Assembly: GCA_022818135.1 (NCBI GenBank)
Contig: JAFMSR010000002.1
Location: forward strand, 51,502,348-51,566,347
Reading direction: 5' to 3'
Source of the DNA: Saxidomus purpurata
Lineage: Eukaryota > Mollusca > Bivalvia > Venerida > Veneridae
DNA length: 64,000 nt
The translations under genes were made by a program, and so were the position numbers. Positions 47,826 through 59,300 of the stretch are shown here, one piece after another. Below the pieces are notes generated by a model. It was not told the origin of the DNA. It saw only the letters and a program-made list of their open reading frames with translations, and did not search any database. Within the stretch, counting starts at the first letter, position 1, and each line of letters starts with the position of its first letter.

Positions 47826-49200
47826 TAGGGCATAATCAGTAAAGCTTTCACCATTCGTTTACATTATTCTCAAGGCTTTACCGTCCAATAAATTCGGTCG
47901 AAATAGTGACCATCGTTTCGGAAATGTTCTAACTAAGAAAATGACTGGTCACACTATAGTACCTTTGATTTAATAAAAAAATGTTTAAATTTACAATTTT
48001 CGGAATTGTTTAATTTTTAAGTCAGTTTACACTTCATATCTACATTTTTGGTTTTATACACTTGAAGTATCATCAAAATCTTACATAAATTACAATGTTA
48101 CAATTAAATAGATACTATCATGACCAGCTGCGCTTGACCTAATAAAAGGGGTTAAGGAAGGTAGCTTGAGGAGCTGTACTGGTGATAGGCGGAAATTATG
48201 ATTATGATGTAATAAAGAATGATGAAAAGTAAAGTATAATATTGTGTCACACTTAGCTATATAACTTCAGCCAGTAATCACTTTATTGCCACATGCGTTA
48301 GTCACTTAGCTTTAGCTGGAACTCACTGCAAATATTCCCCATAACAAGGGATCCAGAATATAACATTCCTGATTTAACTGATAATCTACAAACATTTGAA
48401 TGCCAAATAAATTTGAAATTAAGTGAATGACCAGAATCATGCAAAGTATTTCTGCAATAAACCAGTACCTCTCATGGCTATCAATGGGCCTACTATCAGA
48501 AACAAAAAAGTAACGTATAGCAAGTTGCTTATAGTTCTAAATTCTTCTTCACTTTAATTAAGAAATAATATCTCCCTGTATTTTATCGTTGTCAATGATT
48601 AAAATATAGTCAGGAGTTTGGAAGCGTAGTATTTTTCGCATCCAAGCGACTTTCTTTGAAAACTATCCCAAACTTTATTTAACGCGTAGATCTAGTATAA
48701 CTTCATTGTATCCATAAAACACGAAATACGATTGGACGCACTTGTTTACATATGTCACGTCGTTACGTCATTTACTGCACATTGTCCGCGGAAAAATGTG
48801 CTGAATTTTTATCGTTAATTAAAATACGGCTTTTCCCTGTATGTTTAAATAGGAAAAGCAGCAGCCTGTGTTAGAATGTAATTTTGAAAATAAATAAAAT
48901 CTGATAAAGTTAAACTTCATTTAGATTGTTTTATAGTCACCGGTCAACCCTAGGATTTTCCCCGGGCAGAGTCTGTACATCACTATATGAACCCTGTCCT
49001 GGGTGTACATGAACTGCGAAGACTCCCCTCATATTCCGGTTTAATCAGGTGCAAATGACAGGGAATCTAGGTACTAGATCCTAGCTCTTTTACAAATAGA
49101 CCCCTTGTTTTTTTTGTGTGTCCGGTGTATTGTACCGATACACGCGAGACTTTCTGTTTCAAACCAGTTCATCTCTATATGGTATAAAACACTGAAAACT
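47826..49200. other. Intergenic
   Basis: No gene or well-defined repeat recognised. Confidence 0.4.
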
Positions 49201-49204
49201 TCTA

Positions 49205-49282
49205 GTGCCCTGCACGGTATTCAAACCAGGGACGTCCAGATTGGTATTCCAGAGCGTAAACCACTGCACCACCAAAATATTT
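49205..49282 (-). mobile_element. tRNA-derived SINE head
   Basis: On the minus strand 'tggtggtgcagtggtttacg' (A-box-like) and 'ccctggtttgaataccg' (B-box-like) are in tRNA spacing. An apparent plus-strand frame across it is incidental. Confidence 0.6.
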
Positions 49283-49605
49283 CAGTAAAAGAATCAGTAC
49301 AGTATTGCATTTGTTGTAAGCTTATAATTCTTATCAACACATTTACCTACTCTTCTCTTGTAACAAAATCAGTTAATTTCAGGGTATGATGGTATTAACG
49401 TTTTCCAGGTATATATATCACTAAATACCCTGGTAATTGTACTGATCATTGACATCACACTGTAAAACCAAGCTTCATATTCATGTTCAATGTAAAATCA
49501 CACTTCTTTTAACTGATCTTTATATTTGGATCCATAATTCAATCATATAACATACTGAAAATCATGCTATAATTGTTTAAAATTAGCATAACGTTTTTAA
49601 TGCAT
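49283..49605. other. Intergenic
   Basis: Nothing recognised. Confidence 0.4.
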
Positions 49606-50267
49606 AACAAGAGCTGTCCATAAGACAGCGTGCTCAACTTTTCTCAGTGTTTACCAATAAAAAAAGTCTGGGCAGTAAAAGGCAAAGACAAGAATCTGTG
49701 TATTATCAAAGTGCAAAGAAGGGCCGGGCCGTAAAGAGCAAGATATTAAGTCAAGAGTAACCCTGAACACTACAGCAAAGTTTTTAAATTAATACTTCAA
49801 GTGGTTACTGATATATGTGCATGGCAGTGCACTGTATCACACAAGACTTTGAATTGATAATTATAAGGGAAGCTTCAACAACAACAATCATGTTCTTCTT
49901 TATAATTTATATGATCATTTCAGCTGATGCGTCTGGAGAGTATATACATGTATTAACTATAAACTAAGATTCTACCCCCGTTTTGGAATTATCTATAAAA
50001 TGACATCACACAAGAGATAAGAAAATACATGTATTTCATTTATTTTTCAAAACTTGGGTACAGATTTGGTTTCAGAGTAACAAGAACTATGTTTTCTTTC
50101 AGAAATTACACACCATTTACTAATTTAATCAACAAGTTTTATAAAACTTTTATGAAATAATCAGATAGTATTACAATTTTCATGTACTTTTTTGGCCATG
50201 TTCAATTTTGAACATCAAAGTTTTTAGGGAAAATCAACATTTTCTAGAAATGGGGCATGTCTTTTTG

Positions 50268-50606
50268 TATATTAAAAAATATCTATAACATTTTGGGAAC
50301 AGCATGTCAAAAATTCACAATGTTTTACCGTCTTTATTTAAAATAATTTGATTTTGAAAATCTTCATCGACAATTTTAGACGTGTCTACAAGTAATAAAA
50401 TCTTAGTCTAAAAACAATACAAACAAATGAAGAAAAGTGCAAAATAATGAAAACAAATAAGAAAAAGTAAAAAAAATAATTTTGGTTCCGGCTGAATTCG
50501 AACCTACGCCCCCAAAAGATCTTCAGTCTAATGTTTAATAACCTAGGCTAGCTCATTAAAATTGAAGAGTTTCAAATGGAGGTTTTTATTAGGGGTGTAC
50601 TACCTT
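50268..50606 (-). mobile_element. tRNA-like SINE, family 4 (reverse copy)
   Basis: It mirrors 47228-47625: 'gggaacagcatgtcaaaaat', 'cggctgaattcgaacctac', 'aacctaggctagctcattaa' and 'aggggtgtactacctta'. It forms an inverted pair about 2.6 kb apart. Confidence 0.75.
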
Positions 50607-50779
50607 AAAACAATACTTGTGTCGCCCTCTTACACTTTGTCAAAATAACCAATAATTTTGTGACAAAATCTAAGTACAAAAAGGGACATAACTCTGTAAC
50701 TTATGACTTTGACCTTACTAATTTTGTGGCATCACGTTCTTTTTGTCATTAACAATACAATTTGAAAATTTGATGTTAA

Positions 50780-51114
50780 AGCTGCTCGCTCTCAGATTTT
50801 GGTTAAAAGATAAAGTTCTCAAAACTGCATGTAAATAATGTATTTTAGAACATACGGTCATATAAAAAGGCTCCAGCATAAATTTATGTCCGGTATATCT
50901 CTAAATTTACAAAAATAAGCAAATGCTTTTGAAATTTCAATATAAACATGTTAAGTGGCAGTTCCGTGTAACCAACATTTTCAATTGTTTTCTTCAAATT
51001 CCTACCTAGATTCTTGCTTATATTTTGATTCTGTACAGTCTTTCATCTTATTCTAATGAATAAGTTGTCAATCTTTAAAAAAAAATCAACAGTAACTGAG
51101 AGCAAGCAGCTTTA
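50780..51114. mobile_element. MITE with ~20-bp terminal inverted repeats
   Basis: The left end 'ttaaagctgctcgctctcag' mirrors the right end 'ctgagagcaagcagctttaa', and the ends TTAA are compatible with a TTAA target. A lone left end recurs at 52131-52150. Confidence 0.75.
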
Positions 51115-51428
51115 AGAAATGTCAAAGTTATCAGGTTATAGCCAATGTTAAGTTTTCGTGACACTATCTAAGTACAAAAAGGGGCATAACTCTGTCAAAA
51201 ATGACATTGACATACAAAATTTGAGTACATTACAACCCTTATGTCATTAGCAATGCAATTTGAAAATTGGATCAAGAAATCTTAAGAAATTGTAAGTTAT
51301 AGCCAACGTTAAGTTTTGGTGACAAAATCTAAGCACAATTGCGAAGTTTGATAACAATATATTAAGAAATGGCAAAGTTATAGCCAACGTTAAGTTTATG
51401 TGACGGACTGACCGACATTACATTCTCT

Positions 51429-51665
51429 TTCAAAATTTCAAAGTATATTCTGACCATTTGATATCAAATTCACAGCTAACATTTCATCACCATTTCCATT
51501 GCAAATACTTGGAAATTTATCTAATCTATTGGGCATCATTGTCAAGTGTTTCTAGCGAACAACCGGTATTTAAAAAATTGAAATCTTTACATACAACTGC
51601 CTTAAATTTTACACTTTTTCTGTTGTCTTCATTAAAAATCAGTATCTAATCAATATTCTAATTTA
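51429..51665. other. Intergenic
   Basis: Nothing supported. Confidence 0.4.
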
Positions 51666-51845
51666 ACAATACAGTCAAACTTATGCTAAATGTCACCTTT
51701 AACTAGAGGTCACCTGCTGACAACAGCCAGTCAGAATATCACCCATCCAAATTTGCTCTTTAAAAGACTGGGAACAGCAGCCACCTGCCGTCCCTGGTCA
51801 GCGGCCAGTGAAAAAGCATCCCGTAATCGGGACTGTGATGCGAAT
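51666..51845. mobile_element. Decayed pogo-like DNA element fragment
   Basis: It starts 'tacagtcaaacttatgctaa' + 'atgtcacc' and repeats 'aggtcacctgctgacaacag', then 'gcagccacctgccgtccctg' and 'gtcagcggccagt'. These repeated 'cacct..cagccagt' phrases are like terminal parts of pogo/Tigger relatives. Confidence 0.45.
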
Positions 51846-52130
51846 GTCCACTGAAATTTTAACAGCTGGCTTTTGTTTCTTGTAAAGTTGTTTGCACCTC
51901 AAAAGACGGGCGCAATAAATTAAGATGCTTTTGATAATTAGAAGAGGTTCTAACATTTAATTGTCACCTTCACATCTGAAGCAAACATATGCAATTCATC
52001 CGATGAAACTGTCCGGTAATTACCGAAAATCGGCTATTGTTTATTTGATGTAGAATATCTTCGCAATTTGGATTTGCATTTTACATTGTTTCAACTAATT
52101 GTTTATTTCAGCTTATTAATGCATTCACGT

Positions 52131-52215
52131 TAAAGCTGCTCGCTCTCAGTTACCATTGAAAAGGGTATTTTTCAAAAACGTTGACATTTTTATTCATCAA
52201 TATAAAACTAAAGCC
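52131..52215. mobile_element. Half copy of the TTAAAGCTGCT MITE
   Basis: It shares 'ttaaagctgctcgctctcag' with 50780-50799; the other end is not found. Confidence 0.5.
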
Positions 52216-52221
52216 TAGAAT

Positions 52222-53015
52222 AAACAAGAGCTGTCAGTAGGACAGCGCGCTCGACTTTTTTAGTGCTTGCTTATAAAACAAAACTTTGACAGTTAAGGGC
52301 ACACAAGACTTTAACTAGGAATTTCTAAGTACAAATCATGAAACATTTTCACAGAGTTATCCTCTCTTGCTTACATATAGGTCCATATAGATGGTATATA
52401 AGTACTTCAACTTTCAAAGTAATATCTCAAATGGTTAAGTCAACAAGTGGACAAGAATGAAAATTTTAACTGAGTTTCTAAGTCAAAATGGGCCATAATT
52501 CAAATAAAATCCTTGACAGAATTACCTTCTCCTGCCCATGTTTTGGGATCATGATGGTTTACAAGTATTCCAACTTTCAAATTAATATCCCAAACAGTTA
52601 AGTCAAAAATTGGACTGGTACTAAAAACTAACCTAGATTCTAAGTCAATAAAGGGCCTTAATTTAAAAAAAAAATCCCTGTCAAAGTTGTAAGTCATGAT
52701 GGTAAACAAGTATGGTTAGTTTCAAAGCAATACCTCCAATGGTTTTGAAATAAAGTGAGGTGGTACGAAAAACTTAACCAAGCTCAATACACTTTCTAAG
52801 TCAAAAAAGGTCCATAATTCTGTCAAAAACCATGACAGAGTTATGTACTCTTGTCTGTAGATGGAGGTTATGATGGTAAATAAGTATGGTAAGTTTCAAA
52901 GCCATACCTCTAATACTTTTGAAATAAAGTGGGGTGGTACGAAAAACTTAACAAATGTGTGACACCAACGCCGAGGCGAGTAGGATAGCTCCCCTTTTCT
53001 TCGAAAAGTCGAGCT
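52222..53015 (+). mobile_element. Complete-looking 'acaagagctgtc...aagtcgagctaaaaa' repeat
   Basis: It opens 'caagagctgtcagtaggaca' + 'gcgcgctcgac' and closes 'acgccgaggcgagtaggata' + 'gctccccttttcttcgaaaa' + 'gtcgagctaaaaa', a hairpin-like end. Inside, about 120-130 bp sub-units repeat ('gggccataattc', 'atgatggt(a/t)aacaagtatt/gg', 'tttcaaag(t/c)aata'). It is a familiar bivalve repeat type with no protein frame. Confidence 0.7.
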
Positions 53016-53884
53016 AAAAAATAAGCAAAAATGTAGGTAGGAATTTGCAGAAATCGATTGAAAAGGTCGGTTACACGGCACGGCTACATTATAATGGTAG
53101 TGTATTTTTCGAAATTAAATGAATTGTTTGATTTATTCAACTGATATTGATTCACAAGATATAAAAATATAATTTTAAACGAGATTCTGAAATATCGTAC
53201 GGGACACTTCTGTTGCAATGCATCTTTTTGGTCGACCCACGAATTATGGTGCACATATTCCTGTGACGTCAAAGGTCAACATACATTATATTTTGGAAGC
53301 TATGTAAACAATTTGAAAATCAGCATAAATAAAGTCGTATGTTAAATGTTAGATGTTCTTGGTTATATTTTGACCTTGATTGTTTCTTTGTTAAATTTAT
53401 TGTACTCTGTAGTGTTATAAAGGGTTCTAATTACCACGAAAACTGGGTCAACCAGCCTACACTTACCATAATATCATATACAAAGACACCGTTTTTCTCT
53501 CGCTCCGGTCAAGCAAATTAGTTTAAAAAGTAATTAAGTTTATTGGTACGATACAAGAATGGAAAACTATAGAAAATGAGTTTTGTAGTATAGTTCGTCG
53601 GTAAACAGTGATAAAAAATTAATAGAGCCGGATGAGGAGACAAATCCCCCCATTTGTCTTCACGTCCGAAAATGTTCACGAATATATACATGTATATATG
53701 GACTTTGCTGTTTAAAATCGATTTTGTCATAATAATTATAAGTACATGTGTTAATAGTTATAAGTAATCGGCAATTTCCCGTACATTTATTCAGTATTTA
53801 TGAATGAAGGTAAAATCATTTAAACAGGTCATTGTCTAAACACTTTCAATATTCTAAAAATAAATAATCAGGCCCGCACACTAC
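53016..53884. other. Intergenic
   Basis: No gene or repeat recognised. Confidence 0.4.
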
Positions 53885-54080
53885 CCGTAGAATAAACTGG
53901 TCCATCCAGCCCTTTTGATTGGCTACACGGTTCCCGAAAAACGTTTCACGGTTAGAGTCATTCTGATTGGCTACACGGTTTTAACCAAACTGAAAACGAG
54001 AACCGTTTACGGTGCGGTTACCGTTAAGTTAAACTAATCGGTAATCGAGAACGCGCGGAAGTGAAACGCTGGCGGTTCTG
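53885..54080. promoter_or_regulatory. CpG-rich patch with duplicated CCAAT-type box
   Basis: 'tgattggctacacggtt' occurs twice (near 53918 and 53964); ATTGGCT is an inverted CCAAT box. Further 'acggtt'/'accgtt' repeats and 'aacgcgcggaagtgaaacg' follow. No convincing gene begins downstream (a 92-codon frame at 54084-54362 has no domain), so a promoter role is a guess. It shares motifs such as 'cacttccgcg' with 47640-47825. Confidence 0.3.
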
Positions 54081-55637
54081 TATTTGAAAAGAAGTTATGT
54101 AACGACTTATTTACTTTGTTTTACACATGATCCAAAGACAAGTTGCATAAAACTGCAAACCAACAACTTCTCACAAAGACTTTGTCTAATTTTCTTGTTT
54201 AAATATCTTTCTCGGCAAAAAAAATCCGTGTTCTTACACAAAGGCGTGAAACCACACGTATTCCCCAAATGCACCCGAGTAGCAATGAAGCATATGGAGT
54301 TTTGTTATTCGAGGGCTTGGAATGCCTTTAGAAAACGTGTACGAAACCAGTTGCCTGCTTAAAACCCATCCAATGGGTTATGCCCATGAACATAACAAGA
54401 TAGCCCTATAACATCACCTGAGAATAAAAACGTGTTTGGCATTCAAACCATTATTTAGCTTGAATGCAGATCCTTTTCTATTTGAAGACAAAAGTTGATG
54501 CTGAGAGAATAATTCATTCTTATGATGAAATGATGATTAAAGCTGAACATACTGTAACAGGACCATTGACCTTCAGCCAAACATACAGACAAACGGACGG
54601 ACATGTATATAGGTCCATGATATAGATTAAAAAACGTTGCCACTCGTACTGTTTTATACAGACTGTTCCATTATCAATAAATTGACGTAGAATTACCTAA
54701 AGATGGGTTGATTTGGGTACATTTTAAAAAATGCAGTAAATTCGGTGTCTGGTTTGAGTGCCCAACACAATGTAAAATCAAAACATTGTAGAGACATGTT
54801 TATGTCTCTGCTTTAGATTTGAGCAGATCAAGGTTAACATTTTATTTCTTCAACAATAACATAAAACTTGTATGCAATCACTGTTTAGTAATACTATTTC
54901 AACACCAATAACAGACATCTACAGCGGTACAGACTGTTTATTCTAATAACTGTAACATTGAAGCCAGCGAGATAGTTTTGGGACGAGGTCAGCGAGATAG
55001 TTTTCGGAAGGGCGCTTTCTTTTAAGACTAACTACTATAAAAACATCAGATCCCAAAACGACCGAATGCATTAGAATACAGACTGTTCATAAGTTAACCA
55101 GTTTGCGATTTACCACTCATAGGGTTACAGTGTAACAATTAAGCTCTTCAGGTGTTGACAGGCTTTCACTTTTAATAGGTAGCACCTATTATTCATATTT
55201 TTCTTTTTAAATATTCTGCAAACATTACAGCCTTTAATCAACCATTAAATTCGGCCTGACAGAAAGAAATCCGTATTGTATTGTACGTGCAATCCACACA
55301 GTACCATTATTTGTAAGAGTAAATCTGATTAGCTCATAGAATATTCATACATACATAAATACGTAAATTAAATGACATTGCACACAACGCCTATTTCGCG
55401 CTTAAAATGTCCTTTTAATTCCGTTTATTCGCGCAGACAAGTATCCAAAGGTATATAATAAAAGGGTCATTATCATAAAAATGTTACACAGGATCCGGAT
55501 TCGTATGATATGATCCGGCATTCTGGATCACATTACTGTACTAATAACCGTATTTTTCTGGTTACTTTGACGGGTAATATCACTTTAAAGTGACGAATAG
55601 TCTGAAATATGTTCTGTTCCTTCCCGGGTTATCAATA
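54081..55637. other. Intergenic
   Basis: A short direct repeat 'gcgagatagttttgg/cgg' occurs near 54967 and 54989. A 92-codon frame at 54084 is not recognised. Otherwise nothing. Confidence 0.4.
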
Positions 55638-55955
55638 TAAGAGTGATATAGCTACCTCTCTTCTCTCTATAGTGAAAAATTGAAAGAAATGATATAGCAA
55701 CCTATCTTCTATCTACAGTGACAAATTGAAGGAAGTGATATAGCAACCTCTATTCTCTCTACAGTGACAAATTAAAGGAAGTGGTAAAGCTATCTCTCTT
55801 CTCTCTACAGTGACAAATTGAAGGAAGTGATATAGCAACCTCTCTTCTCTTTACAGTGACAAATTGAAGGAAGTGATATAGCAACCTCTCTTCTCTCTAC
55901 AGTGACAAATTGAAGGAAGTGATATAGCTATCTCCCTTTTCTCTAAGGTGACAAA
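55638..55955 (+). repeat. ~47-bp minisatellite
   Basis: The monomer 'agtgatatagcaacctctct' + 'tctctctacagtgacaaatt' + 'gaaggaa' is repeated about 6.5 times, ending some 430 bp before the claudin-like start codon. Confidence 0.9.
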
Positions 55956-56387
55956 TTCTAAGAATGTAAGTTTCTACACGGCTGGGTTAGTGTCGTGTAA
56001 CAAAGGAGTGGCTGAGCTTGCAAATGATGTATAAAATAGAGCTATATACTGTCCACATTGGTTATTTCCGTAAACTGGTGTAAAATTGGAAACACTGCGA
56101 ACTTTTATTGTTTTGTCGGCGTTTCAGAAGCCACGATATATTAAGTGCAAAAATGACTCTGATATATTTCGACCTGAGCACTGATAAAACCAGGAAGACT
56201 TGATAAAGTGTAGATACAGCGATATCATATGACATAAGAGTTATCAAGTTGGAGTACATACATGTACAAGGAGATGCTTTGAGTATTGAATCGTCGCCAA
56301 TATAGTGACAAAGTGTTGCGTTTACTTTTAAAACCAATTTTCGAAAGGACTGTAAACATTTGCGTTTTGTGCACTTACAGGTCGAAA

Positions 56388-59300
56388 ATGCAAACGACAA
56401 TAGGCGTCAGTATTTTTGTGATACTTTGCACTGTAATTGCTAGTAGCGTTAGCACCGCCATTCCACATTGGGTAACTGAGAGTGAAGTACATGAAGGATT
56501 GTGGGAACTATGTGGCGTCGAAGACGGCGTGCAAGTGTGCTTAACTTTTACAGACGGTAAGAACTAAATGATAATTTATCTATTCACATGTTTAATACCA
56601 TTTTGTAAACTGTTTCTGAATTAGTTTACCGCCCGTTCCAACCGTATTTTGGTCAATTTTACAGGCGGGCAGTTTACCTAACCATCGTTCCTGTACAGAA
56701 CTACTGGTGCTAGACTATCTGTGATCATGTGTGAGAAACTGACAACTTTCTCACTTAATGAGACATGGTCGGTAGCAGGGCTTAAACCGCTATGACCCTC
56801 AATCTATGAGAGGTTGCAATGATTTCACGTCAGCGACTCTAACCACTCGATCACGAAGGCGGACAAGAGCATAAAAAGGAGATGAAATTAAAGTTTCTTT
56901 GAAAAAACATAAACTCTTATAGATCTAATGTTATAACATCTGAACGCTGAATGAACGCCATAAAGGACACTGAGTGTCGGGGATTTAAAACGCTCGAAAA
57001 CTACCATTTTTCCATATTAACAGCCAGGGTATGAAGATTTGTGGGCTGTTCTAACAGCACGAATACTGCCTCCAATACGTTAACAAGTGAGTTGAAAATG
57101 TACCAGTCAGGTAGTACATAGTTTGCTACATTTCTTTTGTCTTTAAAGTTAAAAGCATCAATTATTAAATTGCTATGCTATTTTCTCTCAAAATATCCGT
57201 CGTTCTAGAAATTGCCGTATTGTTTTTCAGTACATGACTGGGTGAAAACTGTACGTGCTTTAATGATTCTCGGGACACTTTTACTTGGAATTAGTTTATT
57301 ACTAGCATACAGCTTTGCGAGAAACTTGTCCATTCACGGCAGGGCAAATGGATGCATCTTTTGTTTGATATCTGGAGGTTTGTATGTATATATATTCATG
57401 CTTCTATTGCCGGCTCGCTACAGCGCACACGATATAATGAAAATACACACAGCAATTTATTAAATAAACATTACCACTTAAAATGTGTACACCACAAACT
57501 TGTAAATGCACAGAACAAATTGTTATATCTACATAAAAACATAAGTTTGCACATGACAATCTGAGATGTGTACTCTACAAAGTAAAACCCAGCAACACGA
57601 GGCAGTCGAGGAGTTCCATATTAACTATACGTGGGTCAGCAATGTAACATATACTCGGTAAAAAAAGTCTCGCGACAAGGCGTATAGTTCTGAATATCTC
57701 TATAACGGCTGAATGTATTTTATATAATTATATCAAATGAAAGACTGATGTAAAACTTGCCTCCTTATATCGCTTTTGTGGGATTTTCGACTGAATAATT
57801 GGTTGCTTTAAGGCTGTAAATGACGTAGGGGTTGTCACTCAAAAGCGCCAAACTGTTATTTTTCTGAATTTTGAGTGACGATTCAGACAAATAGCGATTT
57901 GGCGGCGATTTGGACCTGTAGAAGGATGGAGACAGTAATAATAACAGTGATGCTGTTAAGTATTCTTTTTTAAAAATATAATTATAAATTCCAACAAAAT
58001 ATACATTCGTTTTCTTACAATAGTTTTGAAAAAAGCATTCATTTTGAAAAAAAGGAAACCGCCATTTTTCTGACTTTTGTGTGACGACCCCTACGTCATT
58101 AATAGCTTATTCAGTCTAAAATCCCACGAAAGTGATATCAGGATTCAGGTGTTACATTATTCTTTCATTTGATAAATTAATGTATGAAAGACATTCAGCC
58201 GTTCTACTTCTAGAGATATTTAGAATTGTACACCTTGTCGCAAGGCTTTTTTTTACCGAGTATAATATATTTACTAGTACATGTATTACATAATTAATTC
58301 ATCTTTCTGTATTTTGTTCTTCTTCTAGCTTTAAATTTGAACATTTAAGGCTCGACTTAAAATAAAAAACAAGAACTATGTTTAAAAAAGATGTTCAGCG
58401 TAATTTTGAGCATATAAAAGCGATTGGTAGCTAGAATTTATTGTAAACAAGAGCTGTCCCTCACAAGTGACGAATGGTAGATACTTCCGTTACATGAATT
58501 TCAAAATGATCGAGTGGTACAGATCATATGGCAGAGAATTTTAATTTAACGTTTACACTGTCGTAGATGTTGCATGGGTTATTACCTTGATGCTTTTCCT
58601 TGGGAAACCCAATCTTGAAATTCTCTTCCGTATGACATTTGTATCACTCGATCATTTTGAAATTCATGTAACGGAAGTATCTACCCAGTGTCTTTTTAAT
58701 TGCAAGACATGATAGCTGTCGTGCATCAATAGCTAATAAGAAGCTGGCAGATATTGGAAGGGTTGATAATTAAATAAAGAAGGAAAAAGGCAGGTGGTGC
58801 GTTAGAAGTTTCGTTTAGTATATTATGTTGATAGATATGAACAATTAATGTACTAAAATTATAAAACCATTCAAGAAAGACTGAAAACGAAACAGCATTT
58901 TATTGACCTTTTTCATTCGGTATTATTCAGTTAAAAGATGCCTAAAAGAGTACAGTTACCCGAGTAACTATTTCCAAAATGGTCAGATTGAGCATTCAAA
59001 AACAGTTCGCTTCTTCAAATGCATGGGGTCGGACGTAATTCATGTCTCTCGGGTCATGATGTATATGTATTCGTTCAAAATATCTTATGTTAATTCAAGG
59101 TCGAAACGCAGCAACGGACTGGTTTGATTTGTGAAATCCGTCGCGGCACAATGTGTATACACTTAGGTCACGTGATCTTTGACAAATCAAACCAGTCTAA
59201 TTCCGGCGATATGCACAGAAAGTATCCGAAAGTTGCGCCCCTTCAATATGATAACGCCATTTGTACGGGCGTGCCCGTACGGAAAAGTGTGGTTTGTAAA

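Larger units (their letters stand above)
49606..51428 (+). mobile_element. Long dispersed repeat ('acaagagctgtcc..gacagcg' family), with nested inserts
   Basis: It opens 'caagagctgtccataagaca' + 'gcgtgctcaac', and contains 'aaaaggggcataactctgtc' and 'aatggcaaagttatagccaa' more than once, ending near 'gtgacggactgaccgaca'. Family 4 SINE (50268-50606) and a MITE (50780-51114) are nested in it. The same opening occurs at 52227 and 58449. Confidence 0.65.

Noticed and set aside
54084..54362. 92-codon frame after the CCAAT-rich patch
   Set aside because: Basic and Cys-containing but without a recognisable fold or exon signals; kept only as a possibility.
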